Source: Salegentibacter echinorum (GTDB lineage: Bacteria; Bacteroidota; Bacteroidia; Flavobacteriales; Flavobacteriaceae). Taken from it: DNA of 64,000 nucleotides. Of this stretch, positions 25,701 through 36,215 are shown one piece after another. Position 1 is the stretch's first letter; every line of letters starts with the position of its first letter. The translations under genes were made by a program, and so were the position numbers. The stretch lies in the NCBI RefSeq assembly GCF_900129445.1, contig NZ_FQVT01000013.1:1-64000 (forward strand), in the 5' to 3' direction. The notes beneath the pieces were generated by a model. The model searched no databases, was not told where the DNA came from, and worked only from the letters and a program-made list of their open reading frames with translations.

Positions 25701-26990
25701 TTACCAGTTTATAAAGTTATACTGGCTCTGTAAAAGCCACATATTGGTTTGCATTTGCAATTGGGTATATACATTTTGTTTGTAGTTTTGGATGACATTT
25801 AGATAATCTACAATGGAGACCTGCCCCTGTACAAGCTTTCCCTTATAAATTTCCAGAATATTCTTTTGTTTCTTGATCTGTTTCCCGAGCAGGATTTTGT
25901 TTTCCTTTAAGGCCGAAATTTGAATTTTGATACTTTCCAGCTTATTCTCCAGCTGAATTTTGGCATTGTTCTTATAAAATTTCAGGTTTTCTTTTTTGAA
26001 TTCGCTCTGCCGGGCATTGTATTTCCGCTGCCTTCCATCATAGATGGGAATCGTGAGCCTTAGCCCGGCACTTAGCCCTATTTTATGTGCTATATTCGGG
26101 ATTTTAACCGCATTGAGACCCGTGTTGCTATAAGCGATTAGTTGTGGTTTATAGGCGTTTTCGAATACCTGTTGATCGGCAGCTACCTGCAGACTGTCAT
26201 TTTTAAATTTCCTTTCATAAAAATGCTTTATTTTATTCAATTCAGCATTTTTAACCAGGACCGGTTCTGGCAAAGTATCGGTTTTATCAAGCTTCATCCC
26301 ACTAAAAGTGTAGAGTTGGTTAATAGCAACTTCCAAATTATTTTGAATTTGCCTGAGCTCTAAATTTTTACTTTCAATATTGAGTTGTAGCAACAAATAA
26401 TCACTTTCCTGAAGGATTCCCCGCTTTACCAGAAGTTCCAGTACCTGTAAGCGTTTTTTAAGATCTTTCAGTATTTCTCTGGTAAAGTTTTCCTGTAATT
26501 GAAGTTGATAGGCCTTCACGTAAGCGTCGGTAATATTCTTTACCAGATTATGCGCTGTTTCTTCCGAAGAAAGGCCTATGGCATTATTCTTTATTTTATT
26601 CTGAAATAAAAGATTGTCTGTTACAGCCTGATTGAAAAGGTTTTTGGTAACATTCACCTGTGCCGAATATAGCCCTCCATTGGTAATGCCAACATCGTAC
26701 CCATACGCGTTAGGAGAGGGTATTGTGGTAATATCAATAGCATTTCCGTTGTTGTTGAAGTAGGGCGCAAAAAGCACTTCAGAAGTAGCATTTACCTGAA
26801 AGGCATTATTTTGTGCACGTATAATATCACTTTGGATTTTACCAATTTTTTCCAGGTTGTTATTTTCCAATAATACGGGTGCGTTCTGTCTTGCATTTTC
26901 AAGAAAAGAGTCCAGACCTGGATTTTTCTGTGAATATAAAAGTTGGCTAAAACAGAAAAAACCAAAAAGAAATGTGAGCTTCTTAAACAT
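25701..26990 (-). CDS. TolC-family outer membrane protein of the RND operon
   Basis: About 429 aa from the ATG at 26990 (MFKKLTFLFGFFCFSQLLYSQ); an upstream TTG is possible but less likely. Signal peptide, then TolC helical repeats with the family motif KGKLVQGQVSIVDYLNVIQNYKQ. First gene of the efflux operon. The repeat box lies 37 bp upstream, placing the pump under the same control as the two-component system that follows it on the map. Confidence 0.88.
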   Translation of the reverse strand: MFKKLTFLFGFFCFSQLLYSQKNPGLDSFLENARQNAPVLLENNNLEKIGKIQSDIIRAQNNAFQVNATSEVLFAPYFNNNGNAIDITTIPSPNAYGYDVGITNGGLYSAQVNVTKNLFNQAVTDNLLFQNKIKNNAIGLSSEETAHNLVKNITDAYVKAYQLQLQENFTREILKDLKKRLQVLELLVKRGILQESDYLLLQLNIESKNLELRQIQNNLEVAINQLYTFSGMKLDKTDTLPEPVLVKNAELNKIKHFYERKFKNDSLQVAADQQVFENAYKPQLIAYSNTGLNAVKIPNIAHKIGLSAGLRLTIPIYDGRQRKYNARQSEFKKENLKFYKNNAKIQLENKLESIKIQISALKENKILLGKQIKKQKNILEIYKGKLVQGQVSIVDYLNVIQNYKQNVYTQLQMQTNMWLLQSQYNFINW

Positions 26991-27026
26991 TGGGGTTTTC
27001 AAATTTGTTGTAAAAGTAGCCTTAAA

Positions 27027-27045
27027 ATCTAAAGAAGTTTTAAAG
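27027..27045 (-). promoter_or_regulatory. 11-bp direct repeat (CTTTAGA box) upstream of efflux operon
   Basis: Plus strand ATCTAAAG-AAG-TTTTAAAG, 37 bp before the ATG of tolC. Confidence 0.7.
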
Positions 27046-27379
27046 CCGAACGAGTTGAATGAATATTTTTTGAATTGATTTAATGAAGCAAAAAATGGTG
27101 CCTGATACGGGAAAAACGTTAATCATTCTTCCCATTCAGGGCTTTTATTTAGGCTATATCACAGCACTAAAGTCTAACCCGCCGAACGGGCAGGTTCAAA
27201 TAAACCATGAAACAGATTTAAAATTCTTAATCTTAAAGTAATGTTTTGCCTATTTTTTTGTTTTAATTGAGGAACTAAAGTACTAAGTGATTCTTTGTAA
27301 ATTCTAAAGTTTATAAAGAGCTACTTCCTTTTTGGACTTTTAATGGAGAGTGTATTCTAAAAAAAATATTCTTAGTGAT
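27046..27379. other. Intergenic stretch, no gene seen
   Basis: No credible reading frame. A single TTCTAAAG half-box occurs at 27302-27309 without a properly spaced partner. Confidence 0.5.
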
Positions 27380-28585
27380 TTAAACAACGAAATGTACCTG
27401 AAAAATATGTTTGTTATTTTCAAAACGATACGAGGGTGTAAACCCATAATAATCACATATCTTTTTAACGATGGAAAGTCCCAGGCCGGTGGAATCCCGT
27501 TTTTTACTTTCTTTATAGAAACGTTCAAAAACCTGGTCCGGGCGCTCCAATACTTCGGTTCCCGAATTTATAACCAGCACGCTCCCATCTTTAATAACAA
27601 CGAGTACCGGCTGATTGTTGGAATTGTGTTTTACCGCGTTAGACACCAAATTATTGCAAAGAACCCTGGCCAGAGAACCATCCATGGGAACCTCTATAGT
27701 ATTTTCTTCCTTTAATTTAATATTGATTGCCGCAAGCTCCTGTATATTTTGAATAGTTTCTTTAAATGTGGTATTAATTGAAGTCGTTTCGGTGCCTGTA
27801 AATTGATTGTTCTCAATTTTAGCCAGTAAGATCAATTTTTTATTCAGTTTTTTTAATCGGCCAATATCGGTTTGCAGGGACGAAAATTCATTGAACTGCG
27901 CTTCATTAATATCAATATCATTAATTATGGTTTCTATTTTGGCCTGCATTATCGCCAGTGGGGTTTGCATTTCGTGGGAGATGTCTTCGGTAAATTGCTT
28001 TAAGTTTCGGTAATCAATTTGAATTTTAGCAGTTAAATCTTCCATCTCACGATTGAGTTCGTGAAACTCCAAAATTTCAGAATCTTCAAGGCTTAAAGGT
28101 TGGTTAGATCTTAGGGAAAAGCTTTTAAGTCGGTCCAGGTTTACAAAAAACGGTTTCCATAATTTCTCATTTCGGGATTTATTCAGATAAAATAAAAAGA
28201 TGAAAGCCAGTAAAATAACGACTAAAAATGTGAAAAGAATGGCAAAAAGGATATTTTCAGACTCAATAGTCATGGCGCGTACGGTTATCATATAATTTTG
28301 ACCGTTGATGTTTTTGGTTCCCGAAAGTTGTCTAAAAAGTTCTATTTCATCCTGAAGGGGATCGTAAATAAGAGTATCTACAAGAATATTTGGCTGCGCA
28401 ATTTCTGTCTTCTCAGCCGTAATTATGGGCGGAATGCCCACAAGTTCTGGATTCTGTTCCAATAAATGTTCCACACGGTTCTTCTCAGAGTAGAGTTCCT
28501 CTTCAATTTCATTCTGCAGGAGCCATTTGGTGTAAATATAAAGGGCGGCGCCAGAGAGTATCATAATGATAATACTGGTAATCAA
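27380..28585 (-). CDS. Two-component sensor histidine kinase
   Basis: 401 aa from the TTG at 28585. Two membrane helices (about residues 1-18 and 110-132) bracket a periplasmic sensor. The dimerisation box is FTEDISHEMQTPLAIMQAKIE with the phospho-His, followed by N box CNNLVSNAVKHNSN and G box DSTGLGLSIVKKI. The frame stays open upstream to 28645 and encodes NNKENNRTPLLRKASKTF, a natural positively charged leader before the first helix. The only start-like codon for it is ATT at 28642, overlapping the regulator stop. Pairs with the response regulator gene immediately upstream. Confidence 0.88.
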   Translation of the reverse strand: MITSIIIMILSGAALYIYTKWLLQNEIEEELYSEKNRVEHLLEQNPELVGIPPIITAEKTEIAQPNILVDTLIYDPLQDEIELFRQLSGTKNINGQNYMITVRAMTIESENILFAILFTFLVVILLAFIFLFYLNKSRNEKLWKPFFVNLDRLKSFSLRSNQPLSLEDSEILEFHELNREMEDLTAKIQIDYRNLKQFTEDISHEMQTPLAIMQAKIETIINDIDINEAQFNEFSSLQTDIGRLKKLNKKLILLAKIENNQFTGTETTSINTTFKETIQNIQELAAINIKLKEENTIEVPMDGSLARVLCNNLVSNAVKHNSNNQPVLVVIKDGSVLVINSGTEVLERPDQVFERFYKESKKRDSTGLGLSIVKKICDYYGFTPSYRFENNKHIFQVHFVV

Positions 28586-28637
28586 AAAGGTTTTGGAAGC
28601 CTTTCTTAAAAGCGGTGTTCTATTGTTTTCTTTATTA

Positions 28638-29312
28638 TTAATCTGCTATAAATTTATAACCACTGCCGTAAGCGGTTTGTATATATTTTGCGCCTTCAGA
28701 AGTGAGCTTTTTCCGGAGATTATTGATATGTACATAAATAAAATCAAAATTATCGAGCAAATCACTATCGTCACCCCATAAATGTTCTGCTATAATCGCT
28801 TTGGAAAGTACGCGACCCTGATTGGTTATAAAAAACAGCAATAAGTCGTATTCCTTCCGCGTAAGCGTGATGGGTTTTTCATTTACATAAGCGCTGCGAG
28901 CCAGGGTGTCCAGACGAATTTCATTAAAAACGATGGAATCCTCACCGCCAAATTGCCCACGGCGTAAAACCGCTTTTATACGGGAATTGAGTTCTGCAAG
29001 ATGAAAGGGTTTTGTTATATAATCGTCTGCGCCCAAATCTAGGCCTTCCAGTTTATTTTCGAGGGAATTGTTTGCTGAAATAATAATGACCCCACATTTT
29101 TTATGTTGCTGCTTGAGTTTTCTGAGCAGGTCGAGTCCGCTGCCGGTTACCAGGTTTATGTCCAGAATCACAATATCATACTCGTACAATTCTAATTTTT
29201 CTGAGGCTTCCTGATAATCTGAAGCAGTCTCACACACATTGGCATCATTTCCCAGGTATTTAGCAATAGATTGTTGTAACTCATTTTCGTCCTCGGCAAT
29301 TAAATACTTCAT
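28638..29312 (-). CDS. OmpR-family response regulator
   Basis: 224 aa from the ATG at 29312 (MKYLIAEDENELQ; the frame extends 11 codons further without a domain). Receiver domain with acidic pair EDE, phospho-acceptor DIVILDINLVTG, and conserved Lys in YITKPF. A winged-helix output domain follows with LTRKEYDLLLFF and a C-terminal FIYVHINNLRKKL recognition region. Followed by its kinase. Its own promoter carries the 11-bp direct repeat 36 bp from the start, suggesting autoregulation. OmpR-type dimers usually bind direct repeats spaced 10-11 bp, matching the boxes seen. Confidence 0.92.
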   Translation of the reverse strand: MKYLIAEDENELQQSIAKYLGNDANVCETASDYQEASEKLELYEYDIVILDINLVTGSGLDLLRKLKQQHKKCGVIIISANNSLENKLEGLDLGADDYITKPFHLAELNSRIKAVLRRGQFGGEDSIVFNEIRLDTLARSAYVNEKPITLTRKEYDLLLFFITNQGRVLSKAIIAEHLWGDDSDLLDNFDFIYVHINNLRKKLTSEGAKYIQTAYGSGYKFIAD

Positions 29313-29347
29313 ATAACCAAATTTAACAAAATAAAAGTAATGCAAGA

Positions 29348-29366
29348 TTCTAAAGGGATTTTAAAG
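29348..29366 (-). promoter_or_regulatory. 11-bp direct repeat (CTTTAGA box) upstream of response regulator
   Basis: Plus strand TTCTAAAG-GGA-TTTTAAAG, 36 bp before the response-regulator ATG. Confidence 0.72.
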
Positions 29367-30096
29367 TTTCTCGATATTGAAAACTTGCATTTTGTCAATC
29401 AGCTGCAAATCCAATTTTTATACGCTGTGTGTTTTTTTATTTCGCAACAAAAATATTGTAGATTTTTCATCCACTTTTACCACCACCGGTAACGACTATT
29501 TTATATTCCCTATGTAATTGTACCCTCCCTACTTCTTAATAGAATCATCAGAAAAGACTTAATTCCACATTCAGAAAAAAGAATATTGTCTACCTAAATA
29601 AATTGCAGCAACCAATCCTGAAGGTTTCAATAAGCTGAAATGGCTTTAAATGTCAACTAATAAAAAACTAAAAAAATGTAGCAAAAAGTAGATAGGTTCC
29701 AAAAGCTATTAGAATAGAATAATTTGGTATTAACCCGTATGATCTGGTTAAAAAGCAGCAAGCTTAAATTTAATAGAAATGAGAAGTTTAAAAATTAAAT
29801 GACAAACGTGGTGATAAAGGACGAAACAATCACGAACGAGCAATCATTAGATTACACCCTCCTTTAAGATGCAAAATATATTTTCTCCCATTTCCTGATT
29901 TTTTAAGCTTCCATGTCACCTGCTTAAACGATAATTTATACTATTACGTTTTCGCTTTTTGATTTTTCAAATTTCACACACACCAGTGTTAAAAGTTGTG
30001 TTAAATAAGAATAAAATAAAATTCACTTTCTCTGGTTTTCTTTAATTTTGTACTCACAATTTCTGGAATCTTCCGCATGAAATTTTAAAAAATTAG
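29367..30096. other. 730-bp gene-free stretch
   Basis: AT-rich, no reading frame above about 40 codons that looks real. Near the right end TAATTTTG (30043-30050) matches the Bacteroidetes -7 element and may drive the small secreted-protein gene at 30097. Confidence 0.5.
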
Positions 30097-30414
30097 ATGA
30101 AAAATTCATTTAAAATATTATTATCAATACTTTCATTTTTCTTCTTCGGCATCACCGAAGGATTAGCTTTTGTAGAGATTAGCGAAAATAAAAATGAAGC
30201 TCTTGATGAAGCGGAAGCAGATCCTTCTTCAAACTTTATTGGAGATACTGGAGTAAAAAGAATCTTTACCCAGAATCAGGAAAGCAATTCTTTAAAATCA
30301 GCGCCGGAATCATTTTCAGCTAACACCATGACAGATGACTTTAGTTTATCATCTGTAGCTGTAAAAAAATCTTTCCCTTCTGCTATAAATAGCACAGCAT
30401 TTTCAAACGAATAA
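30097..30414 (+). CDS. Small secreted hypothetical protein
   Basis: 105 aa. A clear signal peptide (KILLSILSFFFFGITEGLAF) is followed by a low-complexity acidic and Ser-rich mature part (ENKNEALDEAEADPSS; SANTMTDDFSLSS). I do not recognise a family. It stands alone between two gene-free stretches, with a possible -7 element 47 bp upstream. Probably real because of the signal peptide and promoter, but unconfirmed. Confidence 0.5.
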   Translation: MKNSFKILLSILSFFFFGITEGLAFVEISENKNEALDEAEADPSSNFIGDTGVKRIFTQNQESNSLKSAPESFSANTMTDDFSLSSVAVKKSFPSAINSTAFSNE

Positions 30415-31048
30415 ACAAAATTATATCTGCTCTTCCATCGTTTGATATATTATATTTAAGTACTCCAATACAGGATCTAAGCAACAGCTTTTACAGTTTT
30501 TTGATTGTCTGATATTGGTTAATCAGCTTTTGTAATGAATTAATTCGACCTAAACCTGCACCGAAAATAGTAGTGCAATCTCCGGTTAAAAAAAGCGTTC
30601 AAAGCAATCTTCAAGCTTCTTTTTTAGATAATTAGAGCTTTTCTTACAAGCTGGGCTAAATCCTTTCTAGTTTATAGGTAAAAACCTTTGTCTCTTATGG
30701 AAGTTAGAGAATTTATAATTCCTATTTCAATCAATTCTTTCAGAAACAAAAAACTTAGAAGCAAGAAATGTTTGATTTTCTTTAGCAATTATCATTTCTA
30801 TCAGCTTCGCGGTTTTCACCTAAAAGCACTTCAACCACAGTCTTCAAAAGACTCAAAATAAAGTTTTTATAAACCTAAAAAGTTATAACTGTATACTATC
30901 TAAAATTAGGTATAGCGCAGTTACACTCCTAAACCAAAAATCAAAAAAAGTTACAAGCGTAATTCCGTTTCAAACGTAATTATCAAGACCGGTATTTTAC
31001 TATCTCAGAAATAGTAGCAAAGAATTTATTCAATTAAAATCAAATCAT
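30415..31048. other. 630-bp gene-free stretch upstream of the urease operon
   Basis: No gene seen. A small inverted repeat TACTAT/ATAGTA lies just before ureA (about 30999-31017) and may belong to its leader. The promoter of the urease operon must lie here, but I cannot fix it. Confidence 0.45.
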
Positions 31049-31351
31049 ATGAAGTTAACAGAAAGAGAAAAGGACAAGTTATTTATTGTCGTAGTAGCCG
31101 ATGTGGCCAGGCGAAGAAAAGAAAGAGGTGTGAAATTAAATCATCCAGAGGCCGTAGCATTTATCACTAATGAGTTGTTAGAAGCTGCTCGGGATGGTAA
31201 ATCTGTCGCAGAGCTTATGCAGCTGGGAACACAAATTTTAACCCGGGATGACGTGATGGAAGGAATTCCAGAAATGATACCCGATGTACAGGTAGAGCCC
31301 ACATTCCCAGATGGAACGAAGCTGGTAACCGTACACAATCCCATCACATAA
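31049..31351 (+). CDS. ureA: Urease subunit gamma
   Basis: 100 aa, full-length for UreA. Diagnostic stretches: [39 protein letters not shown] and the C-terminal [22 protein letters not shown]. Smallest structural subunit of the nickel urease that hydrolyses urea to ammonia and carbamate in the cytoplasm. First gene of the ure operon; 28 bp to ureB. Confidence 0.97.
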   Translation: MKLTEREKDKLFIVVVADVARRRKERGVKLNHPEAVAFITNELLEAARDGKSVAELMQLGTQILTRDDVMEGIPEMIPDVQVEPTFPDGTKLVTVHNPIT

Positions 31352-31379
31352 AACTTAAACACTAATAAAATAAACCATT

Positions 31380-31688
31380 ATGAAAATAGGTGAAGTTATT
31401 TTAAAAGATGAAGATATTATTTGTAATGCTGATAAGGAGGCAATTACAATTGAGGTAACCAATATTGGCGACCGTCCTATTCAGGTAGGCTCTCATTACC
31501 ATTTTTATGAAGTAAATAATGGTCTTGACTTCGATAGGGATAAAGCTTATGGAAAACGATTGGATATCCCTGCTGGTGCAGCAGTCCGTTTTGAACCGAA
31601 CGATAGAAAAGAAATCAACCTGATTGATTTTGGAGGTAAAAGAGAAGTATATGGTTTTCGCAATGATGTTGACGGACCATTAAAATAA
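31380..31688 (+). CDS. ureB: Urease subunit beta
   Basis: 102 aa. UreB signature [20 protein letters not shown] and the C-terminal [14 protein letters not shown] are present. Second structural subunit, separate from gamma and alpha as in most bacteria (not fused as in Helicobacter). 12 bp to ureC. Confidence 0.97.
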   Translation: MKIGEVILKDEDIICNADKEAITIEVTNIGDRPIQVGSHYHFYEVNNGLDFDRDKAYGKRLDIPAGAAVRFEPNDRKEINLIDFGGKREVYGFRNDVDGPLK

Positions 31689-31700
31689 AAAAAAGAAATT

Positions 31701-33419
31701 ATGAGTTATAAAATGACAAGGGAGCAATACTCCCAAATGTTTGGTCCAACTACAGGTGATGCTGTACGTTTGGCAGACACAGATTTGTATATTAAAGTAG
31801 AAAAGGATTATACCAAATATGGCGAAGAAGTTGTATTTGGCGGAGGAAAAGTAATTCGCGATGGTATGGGACAAAACTCTAGGATAAGTCGTGAAAACAA
31901 TCCGGATGTACCAGATACAATTATTACAAACGCTTTAGTTTTAGACCACACTGGTGTTTTTAAAGCCGATATTGGTATTCGTGATGGTAAAATTTCCAGC
32001 ATAGGAAAAGCTGGAAATGACAATATCCAGGATGGTGTGACTATTCCCATTGGCGCTTCAACAGATGTTATTTCTGGGGAAGGAAAAATCCTTACTGCCG
32101 GCGGATTGGATACTCACGTTCACGTAATTAATCCAGAGCAGGTTAATGTTGCTTTAAACAATGGAATCACTACCATAATTGGTGGTGGTGCAGGTCCTAC
32201 TGATGGTTCAAGAGCTACAACAGCAACTCCTGGTCCATGGCACATTAAAACCATGCTTAAAGCTGCCGAAGGTCTTCCTGTTAATATTGGTCTTACAGGT
32301 AAAGGACAGGCTACTGCTGCAGAACCTTTAGATGAACAAGTTAAAGCTGGTGCGCTAGGTTTAAAAGTTCACGAAGACTGGGGTTCAACACCGTCAGCGA
32401 TAGATCACGCTTTACAATGTGCTGATAAATACGATGTACAAATTACCCTTCACGCCGATACCTTAAACGAAGGTGGATTTTTTGAAGATACTATGAAAGC
32501 TATTGGTGATCGTGTTATCCATATGTATCACACCGAAGGCGCTGGTGGTGGTCACGCACCAGACCTTATTAGAGCAGCAGGATATAACAACATTATCCCA
32601 TCTTCTACCAACCCTACCCTACCTTATACGGTAAATACTGTAGATGAGCATTTAGATATGGTTATGGTTTGTCACCACCTTAATCCTTCTGTTCCTGAAG
32701 ATTTGGCTTTTGCCGATTCCAGAATTAGACCAGAAACCATTGCTGCAGAAGATGTATTGCAGGATATGGGCGTATTTAGTATAGTAAGCTCCGATGCGCA
32801 AGCTATGGGACGAATTGGGGAAGTTACTACAAGAACATGGCAGGTTGCCGACAAAATGAAGAAACAACGTGGTCCACTGGCCGGTGATAGCGAATATGAC
32901 GATAATAATCGTGCAAAACGTTATATATCCAAATATACCATTAACCCGGCGATTGCTCACGGAGTTTCAGATTATGTAGGCTCTGTAGAAGTAGGAAAAA
33001 TGGCAGATTTAGTGCTTTGGGATCCTAAATTTTTTGGTGCCAAGCCAGAATTAATTGTAAAAGGTGGAGAAATTGTAATGGCCCAAATGGGAGATGCCAA
33101 TGCTTCAATTCCAACTCCACAACCGGTTATGCTTAGATCTATGTTTGCAGACTTTGGTAAAGCCAGGGCGCAAAGCTGTGCCACTTTTGTTTCTAAAGTT
33201 GCTTTTGATAATGATATTAAAGGCGAGCTTGGATTAGAGAAAGAAGTATTACCGGTACACGGTATTCGAAATCTTACAAAACAAGACTTAAAACACAATT
33301 GTGAGACACCAGATATTGATGTGGACCCACAAACGTACCAGGTAAAAATTGATGGGGAAGTAATAACCTGTGAACCTTCAGAAGAACTATCCCTGGCACA
33401 ACGTTATTTCTTGTTTTAA
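31701..33419 (+). CDS. ureC: Urease subunit alpha (catalytic)
   Basis: 572 aa, family-typical length. The nickel ligands and active site are visible: LDTHVHVI (two His), the carbamylated lysine in [24 protein letters not shown], the flap [18 protein letters not shown] with the mobile cysteine and catalytic His, and SSDAQAMGR with the Asp ligand. All key residues are intact, so the enzyme should be active once loaded with nickel. Confidence 0.98.
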   Translation: MSYKMTREQYSQMFGPTTGDAVRLADTDLYIKVEKDYTKYGEEVVFGGGKVIRDGMGQNSRISRENNPDVPDTIITNALVLDHTGVFKADIGIRDGKISSIGKAGNDNIQDGVTIPIGASTDVISGEGKILTAGGLDTHVHVINPEQVNVALNNGITTIIGGGAGPTDGSRATTATPGPWHIKTMLKAAEGLPVNIGLTGKGQATAAEPLDEQVKAGALGLKVHEDWGSTPSAIDHALQCADKYDVQITLHADTLNEGGFFEDTMKAIGDRVIHMYHTEGAGGGHAPDLIRAAGYNNIIPSSTNPTLPYTVNTVDEHLDMVMVCHHLNPSVPEDLAFADSRIRPETIAAEDVLQDMGVFSIVSSDAQAMGRIGEVTTRTWQVADKMKKQRGPLAGDSEYDDNNRAKRYISKYTINPAIAHGVSDYVGSVEVGKMADLVLWDPKFFGAKPELIVKGGEIVMAQMGDANASIPTPQPVMLRSMFADFGKARAQSCATFVSKVAFDNDIKGELGLEKEVLPVHGIRNLTKQDLKHNCETPDIDVDPQTYQVKIDGEVITCEPSEELSLAQRYFLF

Positions 33420-33438
33420 TATAATTGAAAAAGATAGT

Positions 33439-33891
33439 ATGATTATAGAAAAAATTGTAGGTAACCTTATTGATATGGACGCTTCTGAAATTGAGAAGCG
33501 CCATATCGAAAAGGTAAGAATAGACAGTGACGATCTGGTAAAAAGAATCCAACGCCTTACAACCGATCACGATCGCGAAATAGGCGTTCGTTTAAAAGAT
33601 CCTAAAGATTTATTGGACGGTGATATTCTTTTTATGGATGATAAAAATATGATTGTGATAGATGTTCTTTCAGACGATGTGATTGCCATCCAACCTAAAG
33701 ATATCCACCAGATGGGCGTAATTGCCCATCAACTGGGTAACAGGCACCTGCCCGCAAAATTTGAAGGCAATGAGATGCTAGTTCAATACGATTATCTTGT
33801 AGAAGATTTATTGAAAAAGCAAGACATTTCTTTTAAACGTAAAAATAGGAAAGTTAGGGAAGCTTTTCGCCATATTGGACATAGTCATTAG
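33439..33891 (+). CDS. ureE: Urease accessory protein UreE (nickel chaperone)
   Basis: 150 aa from the ATG at 33439 ([12 protein letters not shown]); the frame extends upstream into ureC and is not used. The central peptide-binding and nickel-site region ([24 protein letters not shown]) contains the conserved His of the dimer nickel site. The C-terminal tail is a short HIGHSH instead of a long poly-His. It delivers Ni to the UreFGD complex. Confidence 0.92.
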   Translation: MIIEKIVGNLIDMDASEIEKRHIEKVRIDSDDLVKRIQRLTTDHDREIGVRLKDPKDLLDGDILFMDDKNMIVIDVLSDDVIAIQPKDIHQMGVIAHQLGNRHLPAKFEGNEMLVQYDYLVEDLLKKQDISFKRKNRKVREAFRHIGHSH

Positions 33892-33893
33892 TT

Positions 33894-34580
33894 ATGGATA
33901 AGAGTTTATTATCCCTATTTCAGCTTTGTGATTCCAATTTCCCGAGCGGTGGGTTTAGCCACTCTTTTGGATTGGAAACTTTCGTGCAATTCGATAAAGT
34001 ACACGATCCCGATACTTTCTCACAGTGGTTAGAATTGTTCTTAAATGAACAGATGGTGAGCGCCGATGGCCTGGCCATTCAAATTGCTTATGAAGCCTTA
34101 GAAAACGATAATCTTGACAAGTTATGGGAAATGGATCACTTGCTGACTATCCAAAATATGTCGCGAGAAACACGTGAAGGAACCAAATATATGGGAAGGT
34201 CTATGGTAAAGATTGCAGATGCGATTTACGACATTGAGAATATTTCCCTTTATAAAGATCGTGTAAAAGAAAAAAAATCTTTTGCACATACAGCCATTGT
34301 TTTTGCCATAATTGGCCATCATTTAAAGATTTCAAAAGAAGAAACAATCCTGTATTACTTATATACCACAGTAATAAATTTAGTTCAAAATGCAGTACGT
34401 GCAATTCCTATTGGCCAAACTGCCGGGCAAAAAATCATTTCAGATTTTCAACCCAAATTAATAAAAGCCGTTGAAGCTATTGGCCAATTAGAACAGCAGG
34501 ATTTTGGCACTATCGCCCCTGGTTTGGAATTAGCACAAATGCAGCACGAACGCGTTAACGTTAGGATTTTTATGTCTTAA
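33894..34580 (+). CDS. ureF: Urease accessory protein UreF
   Basis: 228 aa helical protein. Family hallmarks: LFQLCDSNFPSGGFSHSFGLET at the N-terminus and NAVRAIPIGQTAGQKII in the C-terminal part. UreF binds UreD and the UreG dimer and gates GTP hydrolysis during nickel insertion. Starts 3 bp after ureE. Confidence 0.95.
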   Translation: MDKSLLSLFQLCDSNFPSGGFSHSFGLETFVQFDKVHDPDTFSQWLELFLNEQMVSADGLAIQIAYEALENDNLDKLWEMDHLLTIQNMSRETREGTKYMGRSMVKIADAIYDIENISLYKDRVKEKKSFAHTAIVFAIIGHHLKISKEETILYYLYTTVINLVQNAVRAIPIGQTAGQKIISDFQPKLIKAVEAIGQLEQQDFGTIAPGLELAQMQHERVNVRIFMS

Positions 34581-34616
34581 TGATCCTAACAAAATAAATA
34601 TTTAAAAAAAATTACA

Positions 34617-35237
34617 ATGAAACCAGTTAGAATAGGAATAGGTGGCCCAGTTGGTGCCGGTAAAACCCAACTTATAGAGAAATTAACCCGTGCTTTAGAC
34701 GGTAAGGTAGAAACTTGTGTAATCACCAACGATATTTATACAAAAGAAGATGCTAAAATCCTTCTTAAAAATGGTGTTTTAGGTGAAGATCGTATCATTG
34801 GAGTAGAAACAGGCGGTTGCCCCCATACGGCAATTCGGGAAGATATTTCTATGAATGCCGAAGCAGTTGATATGTTGATAGAACGCCATCCAAACGTTGA
34901 AATAGTTTTTATCGAAAGCGGCGGAGATAATCTTGCAGCAACTTTTAGTCCCGAATTGGTAGATTTCTCGATCTATATCATCGATGTGGCACAAGGGGAA
35001 AAAATACCTAGAAAAGGTGGCCAGGGCATGATTAAGTCCGATTTGTTCATTATCAATAAAATGGATCTAGCTCCTTATGTAGGCGCCGATCTTGATATTA
35101 TGGAATCGGATACCAAAAGATTTAGAGGAGATAAGACGTTCTTTTTCACCAATCTTAAAGACGACACCAATTTGGAAAATGTGGTTAACTGGATTAATGA
35201 AAATGCCTTACTAAAAGATATCAAAGAAAATGTCTGA
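34617..35237 (+). CDS. ureG: Urease accessory GTPase UreG
   Basis: 206 aa SIMIBI-class GTPase. P-loop [15 protein letters not shown], the metal-binding [17 protein letters not shown] (Cys-Pro-His motif that holds Ni between two protomers), [17 protein letters not shown], and the base-recognition [13 protein letters not shown] are all present. It couples GTP hydrolysis to nickel transfer. Its stop overlaps the ureD start by 8 bp. Confidence 0.97.
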   Translation: MKPVRIGIGGPVGAGKTQLIEKLTRALDGKVETCVITNDIYTKEDAKILLKNGVLGEDRIIGVETGGCPHTAIREDISMNAEAVDMLIERHPNVEIVFIESGGDNLAATFSPELVDFSIYIIDVAQGEKIPRKGGQGMIKSDLFIINKMDLAPYVGADLDIMESDTKRFRGDKTFFFTNLKDDTNLENVVNWINENALLKDIKENV

Positions 35238-36063
35238 TTCTAAGTGGACCGGTGTTCTAAATATAGATATAGAAGACCGAGGGGGTAGATCTGTACCTAA
35301 AAATGTCTATTTCCACGATGGCTTAAAGGTACAACGCCCTATCTATCACGGAAACACAGGGATTCCCTGTTATTATATCCTCAATGTAGGTGGCGGTTAT
35401 TTAGATGGAGATTCCTATAAAATTGATGTTCGCGTTAGAGAAAACGCAAAGTTAACGCTAACTACACTGGGCGCAACTTTAATTTATAAAACTCCTACCA
35501 AACCGGTAACCCAAAAAACCGATATTTTCTTGGAGGAAGATAGTTACCTGGAGTATTTACCAGACCCGGTTATTGGTTATGAAAATGCTAGCTATAGACA
35601 GTTTGACAATATCTATATGAAGAAAGGAGCTACGCTTCTGTATTCCGATATTGTCACCCCAGGCTGGTCGTCAACTAAAGGACAGTCTTTTAGTTATGAT
35701 ATGTTGCAACTTAAAACCAATATTTATTTAGAAGGTAAGCAAGTTGTTTACGACCATGTAAAATTGGAACCGGCTGTTCAAAAAATGAATGTGTTAGGCT
35801 TTATGGAAGACTTTACGCACCTGGGTACCTTTATCGTGCTTGATGAAAAAATTGACGATGCCTTAATCAATCGCCTGTATGAAGTAATTGATGAGTTACC
35901 CGGAGATTTTAAAGCCGGAATATCGAAATTAACAACATCCGGATTTACTGTGCGCGTTTTAGCTAACAAAACACAGGAGATTCAAAGTGTTATCTCCGCC
36001 TGTCATAACTTAATAACTAAAGAGTGGTATGACAGGATACCAAATTTTTTGAGAAAATATTGA
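35230..36063 (+). CDS. ureD: Urease accessory protein UreD (UreH)
   Basis: 277 aa. UreD-specific segments: [37 protein letters not shown], and [16 protein letters not shown]. It forms the tunnel through which nickel reaches the apo-urease. It is the last gene of the ure operon, whereas it is first in many Proteobacteria. A terminator hairpin follows at 36072. Confidence 0.94.
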   Translation: MSDSKWTGVLNIDIEDRGGRSVPKNVYFHDGLKVQRPIYHGNTGIPCYYILNVGGGYLDGDSYKIDVRVRENAKLTLTTLGATLIYKTPTKPVTQKTDIFLEEDSYLEYLPDPVIGYENASYRQFDNIYMKKGATLLYSDIVTPGWSSTKGQSFSYDMLQLKTNIYLEGKQVVYDHVKLEPAVQKMNVLGFMEDFTHLGTFIVLDEKIDDALINRLYEVIDELPGDFKAGISKLTTSGFTVRVLANKTQEIQSVISACHNLITKEWYDRIPNFLRKY

Positions 36064-36071
36064 CAAATACG

Positions 36072-36106
36072 CCCGGTGTATTTATTAAAAATATTACCGG
36101 GTTTTT
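36072..36106 (+). terminator. Rho-independent terminator after ureD
   Basis: CCCGGT (36072-36077) pairs with ACCGGG (36096-36101) and is followed by TTTTT. It separates the ure operon from the nickel-import genes. Confidence 0.75.
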
Positions 36107-36215
36107 ACTTAAAAAAGGAATGACACTATTGAAATAGACAATCCTAATTGACTAATTTTTAATACTAAAACATTCTCCCACAGAGAGAAAGCTCCTTATC
36201 CACAAACAAGTATAA

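Noticed and set aside
27302-27318. Seventh CTTTAGA box
   Set aside because: TTCTAAAG is followed by TTATAAAG at the wrong spacing (9 instead of 11 bp) and no gene start is near.
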